From: Halobacillus litoralis
Lineage (GTDB): Bacteria; Bacillota; Bacilli; Bacillales; Halobacillaceae
Direction of reading: 5' to 3'
Length of the DNA stretch: 64,000 bases
Assembly (NCBI RefSeq): GCF_020524085.2
Contig: NZ_CP129016.1
Coordinates: 2,784,001 to 2,848,000, forward strand
Below, piece by piece: positions 1 to 7,315 of this stretch (position 1 is the first letter of the stretch; each line of letters opens with the position of its first letter). Below the pieces are notes generated by a model, which did no database searches, had not been told where the DNA came from, and saw nothing but the letters and a program-made list of their open reading frames with translations. The translations under genes were made by a program, and so were the position numbers.

Positions 1-363
1 TTCGAACATACGCTGCCTATGTTCAAAGGTTTTTCTGTACTGGCTGTTGTCAACCAATCTGAGAAGTTTCTCGGTCTCGTCACAAGGTTTGACGTCATAG
101 AACAGTTCGAAAGTGCATTTGGGGTCAACAAAAAAGGAGTAAGGATTGCCTTTACGTCTGAAGAGTCATCAGGAAGGATCGAAAGGCTCGGGGATATTAT
201 CAAGAGTTATCATGAAAACGTGATTTCACTTGCCACTTTCGATGAAACCGATAAGCTTGCCAGAAGAATTGTTTTGAAGATTGAAGAAAACGATAATATT
301 GAAGCATTCACTAAGAAACTCGAAAAGACGGGTTTTAGAATTCTGAGCGTAAAGAACGTGTGA
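1..363 (+). CDS. CBS domain protein with C-terminal ACT-like domain, 3' part
   Basis: The reading frame is open from base 1, so the gene starts upstream and only its last 120 codons are seen. Residues 1 to about 37 look like the end of a CBS module (hydrophobic strand, then FLGLVTRFDVIEQF). The remaining 75 or so residues have the alternating strand/helix pattern of the small ligand-binding domain that follows CBS pairs in AcuB-like proteins. CBS pairs usually sense adenine nucleotides, but neither ligand nor target can be read here. A strong hairpin terminator follows. The exact family assignment is uncertain. Confidence 0.6.
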   Translation, partial: FEHTLPMFKGFSVLAVVNQSEKFLGLVTRFDVIEQFESAFGVNKKGVRIAFTSEESSGRIERLGDIIKSYHENVISLATFDETDKLARRIVLKIEENDNIEAFTKKLEKTGFRILSVKNV

Positions 364-415
364 GTGAATCATACGTTAATGCCTCATATTAAAAACATGA
401 CATAGGAAGATAACG

Positions 416-453
416 AAACCGCTCACGATGTGTAATCATGAGCGGTTTTTTCT
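416..453. terminator. Hairpin terminator, probably bidirectional
   Basis: A 12-bp stem (ACCGCTCACGAT pairing with ATCATGAGCGGT, one mismatch) is followed by a run of six T on the plus strand. It ends the CBS-domain gene. It also lies just past the end of the small minus-strand frame at 452-598, so it could serve both. Confidence 0.85.
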
Positions 454-598
454 AATATGCAGGTTTGGTGCAGTATAATTTTTCTTTTGCCAGAGGGCCT
501 TTGTAGAATGCAAGGGTAAGAATCATACTTGCGAGCAAAGCTATGACCAGAATCCAACGCTGCCCTTACCACCTAAGTCCTTGAACTCTGTCAACCAT
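452..598 (-). pseudogene. Candidate small membrane protein frame with internal stop
   Basis: On the minus strand an ATG preceded by GGAG opens a frame of 48 codons. Codon 11 is TAA, after ten residues ending LRW. Beyond the stop the frame continues with a basic start (GQRW), one hydrophobic span of about 17 residues (ILVIALLASMILTLAFY) and a Lys-rich end. That layout looks like a tiny single-pass membrane protein with a nonsense change, but no homologue is recognised. The start context is modest and chance cannot be excluded. The rest of the 454-740 gap shows nothing I can name. Confidence 0.3.
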
Positions 599-740
599 AT
601 CTTATGCTCCATATTTTAATATCCTGATGACTTTTCCCTTTGTATGATGAAACGTAAGGTTTTCATAGGGGTACATTTTATAAAGTTTGGGCGTTTATGA
701 TAATATAAGAGTTCTAATACTATACTGAGGGGGTGCACAT

Positions 741-1508
741 ATGATAGGGGCGCTGATCATTGTCCTGTTAGGTGGACTCATCGTGTTGGGTTATATGTAT
801 TTTTTGTCAGAGAACGATCATTTACAAGAAAAGCAATTGCCCTGTAAAGGTTTGGATGCGTATCAAAGGGTACAACTACTATTCATAAGTGATATACATA
901 ATCGAATATTAAATGAAGCGACGTTCAAAAAAATAAACACCGTCGATATTGTAGTGATCGGTGGGGATTTTGTAGATAAACGGACATCTTATGAACGTTT
1001 CATGCACAACCTATCCATATTAAAACAATGGGGCGCACCGGTTTATTTCGTTCCAGGTAATAACGATCATGAGTGGAAATATGGATCATTCTTGGATGAC
1101 TTGATTAAAGAAGAAGTCACCCCCCTTTCAAATGAGGATGAGTATGTAGAGTTACCAAACGGAACGGCCGTTGTATTGAGTGCTCTAGATCCCTATTTCA
1201 TGAAACCTAACCGAAATGCTTCTTACTTAGAGGATCAAAATTGTTTGCAGATCCTTTGCGTACATGACCCTTATGTATTTAAACGAATGAACCAAGGGTC
1301 CAAGGAAAGGTTTGATATGGTTTTGAGTGGACACACACATGGGGGACAAATCCGGTTGTTAGGCTTCGGACCTTATGAACGGGGCGGGTGGCAGATCAAT
1401 GAAAACCAATCTTTTCTCGTAAGTGAGGGATATGGAACATCCTTATTGCCACTACGTCTAGGAACACAAGCAGAATGCCACTGGATTGAATTAACCCCCA
1501 AAAATTAA
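741..1508 (+). CDS. ypbG: Calcineurin-like metallophosphoesterase YpbG
   Basis: A membrane-anchored phosphoesterase of 255 residues. Residues 1-22 form a hydrophobic anchor. The two-metal motifs are in order: SDIH at 50-53, GGDFVD at 74-79, GNNDHE at 106-111 and SGHTHGGQ near 197-204. These residues bind the metals in the family. The substrate is not known. The gene starts at ATG behind GAGGGGG, and neighbours ypbH and gudB follow as in B. subtilis, which supports the name. The anchor places the catalytic domain at the membrane; which side it faces cannot be read. Confidence 0.85.
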   Translation: MIGALIIVLLGGLIVLGYMYFLSENDHLQEKQLPCKGLDAYQRVQLLFISDIHNRILNEATFKKINTVDIVVIGGDFVDKRTSYERFMHNLSILKQWGAPVYFVPGNNDHEWKYGSFLDDLIKEEVTPLSNEDEYVELPNGTAVVLSALDPYFMKPNRNASYLEDQNCLQILCVHDPYVFKRMNQGSKERFDMVLSGHTHGGQIRLLGFGPYERGGWQINENQSFLVSEGYGTSLLPLRLGTQAECHWIELTPKN

Positions 1509-1544
1509 ATCAACCTCCTAAACATATAAAGAGAATATTGAAAT

Positions 1545-1574
1545 TTTACACACATTCTTGACATCCTATATAAT
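1545..1574 (+). promoter_or_regulatory. Probable SigA promoter of the photoreceptor gene
   Basis: TTTACA at 1545-1550 and TATAAT at 1569-1574 are separated by 18 bp. A second TTGACA-like word lies inside the spacer, so the region holds two similar ACA-ending half-sites 13 bp apart. CarH-type repressors bind repeated half-sites over their own promoters, so autoregulation here is plausible but inferred. Confidence 0.6.
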
Positions 1575-1604
1575 AAAGGAAAATGGACGGGTGGAGGCAG
1601 ACTT

Positions 1605-2504
1605 ATGGCGACAACGAAAGCAAAATACAACATTAAAGCTGTGTCACAGTTATTGGGAATTCAGCCGGGTACGCTCCGTGCCTGGGAAAGAAGATATAAA
1701 ATGATTCGCCCATCAAGAAATGAGGCTGGCCATCGTCTCTACACCGATGATCATGTCCGAATTTTAAAATGGCTAATGGAAAAAGTGAACAAGGGATTTA
1801 CTATATCGCAGGCTGTATCTTTGTTAGAAAGTAACGAAGATGCGCTGTCGAAACCGGATCACTCTGAACACAAAAATGAGCTGGATAAAATTGGAGATGA
1901 TCTGCTTAACAGCCTGCTCTCATTCAATGAGAACGATGCTCAGCGTCATCTGGATCATGCGTTTAGTTTATTTACACCAGAAACAGTTGCTATTGATATT
2001 ATTGGTCCTATTCTTGTAAAAGTCGGTGATTTATGGGAGGAAAACCGGATCACGAGTGCTCATGAGCATTTTGCCAGCCAATTTATTCGTTCAAGGATAG
2101 GTATGATGCTGTTGTCTATTCCAGTGGATGGAATGCTGCCAAAAGCTCTGCTTGTGTGTGGCCCTAATGAACGGCATGAATTAGGGCTGCTCATCTTTGC
2201 TCTGTTCTTGAAACGTAAAGGATATGACGTCATTTATCTCGGCCAAAGTATCGCTGGTGGAGATATAGATATTGTCATTGATGAGATTGAACCGATGTAC
2301 ATGTTTATGTCCTGTACGCTCAAAAAAAATATTCCCATTACGGTAAGGCTCGCAGAATCGTTACAAAAACAATACCCTGACTTGAAAATTGGTCTTGGTG
2401 GATATGCTTATGACCGCCTTTCTGAGCTCGATAAAAAACGTATCCAGCCATTTATTGTAGGGAATTCAAAAAAAGCATGGGAACGTTGGTTACAAGCGAC
2501 CTAG
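1605..2504 (+). CDS. B12-dependent MerR-family light sensor/repressor (CarH/LitR type)
   Basis: 299 residues in three domains. Residues 8-75 are a MerR-type winged helix (TLRAWERRY, GHRLY). Residues 95-170 are a B12-binding four-helix cap. Residues 178-299 are a Rossmann cobalamin domain. The cap has W144-x9-E154-H155, the hallmark of CarH light sensors, and the Rossmann part has E189-x-H191-xx-G194, whose His is the lower cobalt ligand. In characterised CarH, adenosylcobalamin drives tetramer formation and DNA binding in the dark, and light breaks the tetramer. The residue after the Trp is Glu145, where Thermus CarH has the His that caps cobalt after illumination. No carotenoid genes are in the window, so the target is unknown. 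The start has GGTGGAGG upstream. Confidence 0.85.
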   Translation: MATTKAKYNIKAVSQLLGIQPGTLRAWERRYKMIRPSRNEAGHRLYTDDHVRILKWLMEKVNKGFTISQAVSLLESNEDALSKPDHSEHKNELDKIGDDLLNSLLSFNENDAQRHLDHAFSLFTPETVAIDIIGPILVKVGDLWEENRITSAHEHFASQFIRSRIGMMLLSIPVDGMLPKALLVCGPNERHELGLLIFALFLKRKGYDVIYLGQSIAGGDIDIVIDEIEPMYMFMSCTLKKNIPITVRLAESLQKQYPDLKIGLGGYAYDRLSELDKKRIQPFIVGNSKKAWERWLQAT

Positions 2505-2549
2505 TGTTTGTTTCTATAATTAATTTTTAATTTGAAACTGAATAAACGC

Positions 2550-2596
2550 TTAATAATGGAACGGAACCTTGTTAAAAGGGTCCGTTCCATTATTAA
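2550..2596. repeat. Perfect 16-bp inverted repeat (hairpin)
   Basis: Arms 2550-2565 and 2581-2596 are exact reverse complements (outer half TTAATAATGG) around a 15-base loop. There is no T run on either strand, so it is not a standard intrinsic terminator, although it sits where one would be expected, after the photoreceptor gene. It could be a 3'-end-stabilising structure. The rest of the 2505-2847 gap holds the ypbH promoter. Confidence 0.7.
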
Positions 2597-2745
2597 CATT
2601 GGAAGGATGCCGGTATGTTTGCGCCTTTCTGAGATTACTGTCCGACCAGTTGAAGACTTAAGGGTGGTGTATAAGCAAGTTAGCTTATGAACCTTTTGAG
2701 AGGATGGTTCATTTACATAACCATTGAAGGGGAGCGGGAAAATGT

Positions 2746-2774
2746 TTGCCCACGCCCAAATCGTTAGATATAAT
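2746..2774 (+). promoter_or_regulatory. SigA promoter of ypbH
   Basis: TTGCCC at 2746-2751, a 17-bp spacer, and a consensus TATAAT at 2769-2774, about 70 bp before the ypbH start. Confidence 0.75.
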
Positions 2775-2847
2775 TTGAAAAAAGGTGCCATAATCGCATC
2801 AGTCATCATAAGATATAGATAACACATCGTGACAGGGGGGCGATCAT

Positions 2848-3429
2848 GTGCGAGTGGAAAGAATGACAAATGAGAAATTTAAGATTTTCCTTACGTTTGA
2901 TGATCTGATGGATCGGGGATTGTCTCGTGAGGAGCTTTGGAGTGATTTACCTAGAGTGCATCGCATTTTCAGCGATATGATGTATGATGCAGGCATAGAA
3001 CTAGGTGTGGAACTGTCAGGTGTCCTGTTGGTGCAGGTATATCTCCTGCAAGCGCAAGGCATGTTAGTCGTCGTAACGAAAACAGAGCCCGCCGATATAG
3101 AAGACGATGAAGATTACATTGAAATGAAGGTCACTTTGGATGAAAGTAAAGAAATGATGTTCTCCTTTGAAGACTTCGAACATGTCATCCGAGCAGGGCA
3201 CCAACTTTATCAGCTGGATGTAACCGGGGGCAGTGTTTTCTTTTATCATGAATCCTATTATATGCTTCTTGAAGATGAAGATATCTTTCATTTAGATCAA
3301 GATCAAGTCATTGCGTTAATGTCTGAGTTCGCTTCCGCTACAGCAGCAACATCGCACCGCTTGATTGAATATGGAAAACAAATCATGGACAAAGATGCAT
3401 GTCGAACCATCTATAAACATTTTTCATAA
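2848..3429 (+). CDS. ypbH: MecA-paralogue adaptor protein YpbH
   Basis: A 193-residue protein of the MecA family, which delivers substrates to the ClpC unfoldase; B. subtilis YpbH is the second member and affects competence and sporulation. The start MRVERMTNEKFKIF matches the family's MEIERV-type opening, and FDDLMDRGLSREELW fits the substrate-binding N-terminal domain. A very acidic stretch (ADIEDDEDYIE) links to the C-terminal ClpC-binding domain. The GTG start at 2848 is chosen from this alignment, with GGGGGG upstream. A promoter lies in front and a terminator behind, so it is probably monocistronic. Confidence 0.88.
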   Translation: MRVERMTNEKFKIFLTFDDLMDRGLSREELWSDLPRVHRIFSDMMYDAGIELGVELSGVLLVQVYLLQAQGMLVVVTKTEPADIEDDEDYIEMKVTLDESKEMMFSFEDFEHVIRAGHQLYQLDVTGGSVFFYHESYYMLLEDEDIFHLDQDQVIALMSEFASATAATSHRLIEYGKQIMDKDACRTIYKHFS

Positions 3430-3434
3430 ACTGC

Positions 3435-3468
3435 AAGAGCGACGCTTCATAAGAGTCGTTCTTTTTTT
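3435..3468 (+). terminator. Intrinsic terminator after ypbH
   Basis: Stem AAGAGCGAC / GTCGTTCTT with one G-U pair, followed by seven T. Confidence 0.85.
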
Positions 3469-3676
3469 ATGACTTAAGATGTCACTGACTCATACTTGTC
3501 TCGAAACTTTGTCACACAATCTGGACAAATGTTGGAGTTAGAGGCTTAGAATTTATAGAGGATTAAAAATTGTCCGGAGCTTTATTTTTAAATAGAAGCT
3601 TGAAAGGGAACATGTTAAGATAAGAGTTGGTGTAAGTTAATTATTATTTAGTGGTCTATGAAATGGAGTGTAACAA

Positions 3677-4597
3677 ATGAAGATTGCGGTTTTATATGGT
3701 GGTACATCAGGGGAACGAGAAGTTTCTCTCTCAACTGGAAAGGGAATCATTAAAGCATTGGAGAACAAGGGACACGATGTTACGCCGATCGACTTTTCTC
3801 CTGAAAAAATGGAAGAAGTACTGAAGTTGGATGTGGACTTGGTTTTCATCGGGCTGCATGGACGTTTTGGTGAAGACGGAAAGATTCAGGGGCTTTTAGA
3901 TATGCTCGGCATACCTTATGTCGGTTCAGGAGTTTTAGCTTCAGCCCTGGCCATGGACAAAGCTAAATCCAAGCAAATCTTTTCCTTGAATGGTTTACAC
4001 ACAGCGAAAAGTGAAGTGTTTGATGTTACAGACCACGGTCAATTCTCCGTGATTGAAGATGAAATCAAACAGACGTTCACTCTCCCATTCGTCATAAAAC
4101 CGAATCAAGAAGGTTCTACTTTAGGTTTAACTATCGTCAAAAAGGAACAGGATATACGCCAGGCGATCGAAATGGCTGCACATTCTGACTCTATGATTCT
4201 AGTTGAAGATTACGTTAAAGGCAGAGAAGTAACCGTACCTGTAATGGGGTATAAAGGAAAAGAACAGGCTCTTCCTGTAATAGAGATCATTCCTAAGAAT
4301 GATTATTATGATTTTGATTCAAAATATAAACCAGGAGGCAGTGAACATATCGTACCGGCCCAAGTGAGTGAAAAGTTGACAGCTCAACTGCAACAAGACG
4401 CCGTCTTGGCTCATCAGCTGCTTGGTTGTGATGTTTATTCGCGTGTTGACTTCATTATTAATGAGAATGAAGAACCGGTCATTTTAGAAGTGAATACCTT
4501 GCCGGGAATGACACCAACGAGCCTTTTCCCTGATTCTGCTCAGGCAATCGGCTTAAGTTATGACGACCTTATCCAAAAATTCGTAGAGCTATCGTAA
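3677..4597 (+). CDS. ddl: D-alanine--D-alanine ligase (short, DdlB-like form)
   Basis: Makes D-Ala-D-Ala for peptidoglycan stems in the cytoplasm. At 306 residues it is the short form; the B. subtilis enzyme is about 350. Visible motifs: GGTSGEREVS at 8-17 with the substrate-binding Glu, GLHGRFGEDGKIQG near 59-72, KPNQEGSTLGL for ATP, a KY pair in the omega loop (FDSKYKPGG), typical of D-Ala rather than D-lactate selection, and ILEVNTLPGMT with the metal ligands. No partner operon: tandem operators and gudB follow. The gene is not at this place in B. subtilis. Confidence 0.92.
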   Translation: MKIAVLYGGTSGEREVSLSTGKGIIKALENKGHDVTPIDFSPEKMEEVLKLDVDLVFIGLHGRFGEDGKIQGLLDMLGIPYVGSGVLASALAMDKAKSKQIFSLNGLHTAKSEVFDVTDHGQFSVIEDEIKQTFTLPFVIKPNQEGSTLGLTIVKKEQDIRQAIEMAAHSDSMILVEDYVKGREVTVPVMGYKGKEQALPVIEIIPKNDYYDFDSKYKPGGSEHIVPAQVSEKLTAQLQQDAVLAHQLLGCDVYSRVDFIINENEEPVILEVNTLPGMTPTSLFPDSAQAIGLSYDDLIQKFVELS

Positions 4598-4616
4598 TAG
4601 AATAAAGCCACACAAG

Positions 4617-4630
4617 TGTAAACGTTTACA
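4617..4630 (+). promoter_or_regulatory. Perfect palindromic cre (CcpA operator) upstream of gudB
   Basis: TGTAAACGTTTACA is a perfect 14-bp palindrome that fits the cre consensus TGWAANCGNTNWCA at every fixed position. It lies about 70 bp upstream of the probable gudB -10 box (TATACT, 4693-4698), a distance more typical of CcpA activation than of roadblock repression. Confidence 0.75.
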
Positions 4631-4639
4631 ATTTTTCTT

Positions 4640-4653
4640 TGAAAACGGTTAGA
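4640..4653 (+). promoter_or_regulatory. Second cre-like site upstream of gudB
   Basis: TGAAAACGGTTAGA matches the cre consensus except for G in place of C at position 13. Its centre is 23 bp from the first site, roughly two helical turns, so both could be occupied on one DNA face. Confidence 0.55.
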
Positions 4654-4750
4654 AAAAGCCGCATTCAGCTTTCCTAATTAGTAGTGAACGTGTATACTAA
4701 TCACTGAAGAACGAGCCCTAATCGAATGGATTGATATAGGAGGTAAATGG

Positions 4751-6031
4751 ATGGTAGCCGATAAGCCAACAGATTCTGCAAACCAAAATAACGATAAACT
4801 TGATGTGTTAAAGTCCACTCAGACGGTGGTTAAAAAAGCACTAGATAAATTAGGTTATCCTAATGAAGTATATGAGTTGATGAAAGAACCTGTAAGAATG
4901 ATGACGGTAAGAATTCCTGTTCGTATGGATAATGATCAGATTAAGATCTTCACAGGCTATCGTGCCCAGCATAATGATGCGGTTGGTCCAACTAAAGGAG
5001 GCGTCCGTTTCCACCCGAACGTTTCTGAAAAAGAAGTAAAAGCGCTCTCTATTTGGATGAGTCTCAAAGCAGGAATCGTTGATCTTCCCTATGGAGGAGG
5101 TAAAGGGGGAATCGTATGTGATCCACGCGAAATGTCCTTCCGTGAACTTGAAGGAGTCAGTCGTGGGTATGTGCGTGCCATCAGTCAGATTGTAGGCCCT
5201 ACAAAAGACATTCCTGCACCAGACGTGTTTACTAACTCTCAAATTATGGCTTGGATGATGGATGAATACAGCCGGATTGACGAATTCAACAATCCTGGAT
5301 TCATCACAGGGAAGCCCCTGGTTCTTGGTGGTTCACATGGCCGTGAAACAGCCACAGCCAAAGGTGTGACCATATGTATAGAAGAAGCGGCCAAGAAAAA
5401 AGGAATCAACGTAGAAGGGGCAAGAGTCGTGGTCCGGGGCTTCGGTAATGCAGGAAGTTTCATGGCGAAATTCATGCATGACCGCGGGGCGAAAGTGATA
5501 GGGATTTCAGACGCCTACGGTGGACTTCACGATCCAGATGGACTGGATATTGACTACTTATTAGATCGCCGTGACAGCTTTGGTACAGTCACAAATCTAT
5601 TCAAAAATACCATTTCAAATGAACAGTTATTGGAGCTTGATTGTGACATTCTCGTACCCGCAGCGATCGAGAATCAGATTACGGAAGATAATGCCCATAA
5701 CATAAAAGCAACCATCGTTGTAGAAGCAGCCAATGGTCCTACGACATTGGATGCCACAAGAATCCTTTCTGAACGTGGAATTCTACTTGTCCCTGACGTG
5801 TTAGCTTCCTCAGGCGGAGTGACTGTATCCTATTTCGAATGGGTCCAAAACAACCAGGGATATTATTGGACAGAAGAAGAAGTGGAAGAAAAGCTTCATA
5901 AAGTCATTGTTAAAGGCTTTGATAACGTTTATCGTACGGCTGAGACGCGTCGTGTAGATATGCGACTTGCCGCTTATATGGTCGGGGTTAGAAAAATGGC
6001 GGAAGCTTCGAGATTCCGTGGATGGATCTAA
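4751..6031 (+). CDS. gudB: NAD-dependent glutamate dehydrogenase
   Basis: Interconverts glutamate and 2-oxoglutarate plus ammonium; in Bacillus it works mainly in breakdown. 426 residues, the usual hexameric form: GPTKGGVRFHP at 79-89, catalytic region SLKAGIVDLPYGGGKGG at 104-120, and the nucleotide-binding GFGNAGSF near 230. The VKA [12 protein letters not shown] 96-98 occurs once, so the duplication that makes the enzyme cryptic in laboratory B. subtilis is absent. AGGAGG lies 7 bases before the ATG. An out-of-frame ATG at 4747 gives only five codons. Two CcpA-type operators precede the gene, suggesting sugar-responsive control. Confidence 0.95.
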   Translation: MVADKPTDSANQNNDKLDVLKSTQTVVKKALDKLGYPNEVYELMKEPVRMMTVRIPVRMDNDQIKIFTGYRAQHNDAVGPTKGGVRFHPNVSEKEVKALSIWMSLKAGIVDLPYGGGKGGIVCDPREMSFRELEGVSRGYVRAISQIVGPTKDIPAPDVFTNSQIMAWMMDEYSRIDEFNNPGFITGKPLVLGGSHGRETATAKGVTICIEEAAKKKGINVEGARVVVRGFGNAGSFMAKFMHDRGAKVIGISDAYGGLHDPDGLDIDYLLDRRDSFGTVTNLFKNTISNEQLLELDCDILVPAAIENQITEDNAHNIKATIVVEAANGPTTLDATRILSERGILLVPDVLASSGGVTVSYFEWVQNNQGYYWTEEEVEEKLHKVIVKGFDNVYRTAETRRVDMRLAAYMVGVRKMAEASRFRGWI

Positions 6032-6046
6032 CTTGATTCTAATAAT

Positions 6047-6086
6047 GCAATCTCCTATCATGGTTATGGTAGGAGATTCATTTTTT
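6047..6086 (+). terminator. Intrinsic terminator after gudB
   Basis: Stem AATCTCCTA / TAGGAGATT with a 12-base loop, then six T. Confidence 0.85.
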
Positions 6087-6270
6087 ATGAAAAGATAATT
6101 CTCCATGATAGGTACTTCTCCCAAAATATGAGCATACTCGGTATTTTACACATAACCAGTAAATGTATAGAGCACTATTTGGGAATTTGTAACATGGAAA
6201 CCATACCAGAATGATATAGGATTGAATTAAAGGATTGACCTGTATTGGGAATGAAAGAGGAGTGTTGGTC

Positions 6271-7245
6271 GTGCAAGAAGAAAAAGTCATTATCATCGGT
6301 GGTGGACCATGCGGAATGAGTGCAGCCATCGAATTGCAAAAAGAAGGAATAGAACCACTCATTATAGAAAAAGGAAACATCGTCAATTCAATTTATCACT
6401 ATCCTACACACCAGACGTTTTTCAGTTCGAGTGAAAAGTTAGAGATAGGGAACATCCCCTTCATTACAGAGCGCCAAAAGCCAGTACGCAATGAAGCATT
6501 GGCCTATTACAGAGCAGTCGCAGGAAGAGAAAACCTCCGAGTGAATACGTATGAAAAAGTAACGGAGGTAGAACGCAATGAGGATGGGTTCATCATCCAT
6601 TCAGAAACAAGAGACGGACAAGGAAAGAGTTACCGTGCGAGCCAAATCATTATTGCTACTGGGTATTACGATCAACCGAACTATATGAATGTTAAAGGTG
6701 AAGAGTTACCGAAAGTGAAGCACTATTTTAAAGAAGGGCATCCGTATTACAAGAAAAACGTTGTAATTGTTGGGGGCAAGAATTCCGCAGCCGATGCGGC
6801 GTTGGAATTAGAAAAATCAGGAGCTCACATTACCGTTCTTTACCGTGGTGAAGATTACTCGAAAAGTATAAAGCCATGGATTCTCCCACAATTCGAAGCA
6901 TTGGTCAGAAAAGGCATCATAGACATGGAATTTTGTGCGAACGTTAAAGAAATTACCAAAGATGAAGTTGTCTATGAATGTCATGGCGAGGTAAAGAGAA
7001 TTGAAAATGATTTCGTGTTTGCTATGACTGGATACCGTCCTGATCATGACTTTCTCACTAAAATGGGAGTAGAAATGGATGAAGATACAGGTAGACCTTC
7101 ATTTGATGAGGATACAATGGAGACGAATGTCGAGGGGATTTATATCGCAGGTGTAATCGCAGCTGGATATAACAACAATGAAATCTTTATTGAAAATGGT
7201 CGTCATCATGGAGGGAAAATAGCAAAAGCCGTTACAACTAAATAA
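6271..7245 (+). CDS. ypdA: Bacillithiol disulfide reductase YpdA (Bdr)
   Basis: FAD/NADPH pyridine-nucleotide oxidoreductase that recycles oxidised bacillithiol. 324 residues from GTG 6271, chosen because AAAGAGGAG lies 8 bases upstream and the protein then opens with the dinucleotide fold GGGPCGMSAA; upstream in-frame codons have no homology support. Cys14 within GGGPCG is the conserved redox cysteine. A second dinucleotide motif, GGKNSAADAA, and the C-terminal VEGIYIAGVIAAG are present. bshA, a bacillithiol synthesis gene, is 40 kb downstream in this window. Confidence 0.93.
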   Translation: MQEEKVIIIGGGPCGMSAAIELQKEGIEPLIIEKGNIVNSIYHYPTHQTFFSSSEKLEIGNIPFITERQKPVRNEALAYYRAVAGRENLRVNTYEKVTEVERNEDGFIIHSETRDGQGKSYRASQIIIATGYYDQPNYMNVKGEELPKVKHYFKEGHPYYKKNVVIVGGKNSAADAALELEKSGAHITVLYRGEDYSKSIKPWILPQFEALVRKGIIDMEFCANVKEITKDEVVYECHGEVKRIENDFVFAMTGYRPDHDFLTKMGVEMDEDTGRPSFDEDTMETNVEGIYIAGVIAAGYNNNEIFIENGRHHGGKIAKAVTTK

Positions 7246-7252
7246 ACCCTAG

Positions 7253-7282
7253 AAAGCCTGGAGTCCATGGACTCCAGGCTTT
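7253..7282. terminator. Bidirectional terminator between ypdA and ansA
   Basis: A perfect 30-bp palindrome (15-bp arms AAAGCCTGGAGTCCA and its complement), with short T tracts on both sides, between convergent genes. Confidence 0.85.
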
Positions 7283-7315
7283 TATTTAGGCACGATCATT
7301 GAATCATCGATTTCC

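Noticed and set aside
2501..2869. 122-codon minus-strand frame after the photoreceptor gene
   Set aside because: It overlaps the ypbH start and promoter on the other strand, spans the 16-bp hairpin, and has no RBS or recognisable protein pattern.
4746..4764. Upstream ATG at 4747 before gudB
   Set aside because: It opens a five-codon out-of-frame peptide; spacing to AGGAGG favours ATG 4751, so it is probably coincidence.
5035..5050. Possible gudB inactivating duplication as in laboratory B. subtilis
   Set aside because: The VKA segment occurs once, so the gene is of the active form.
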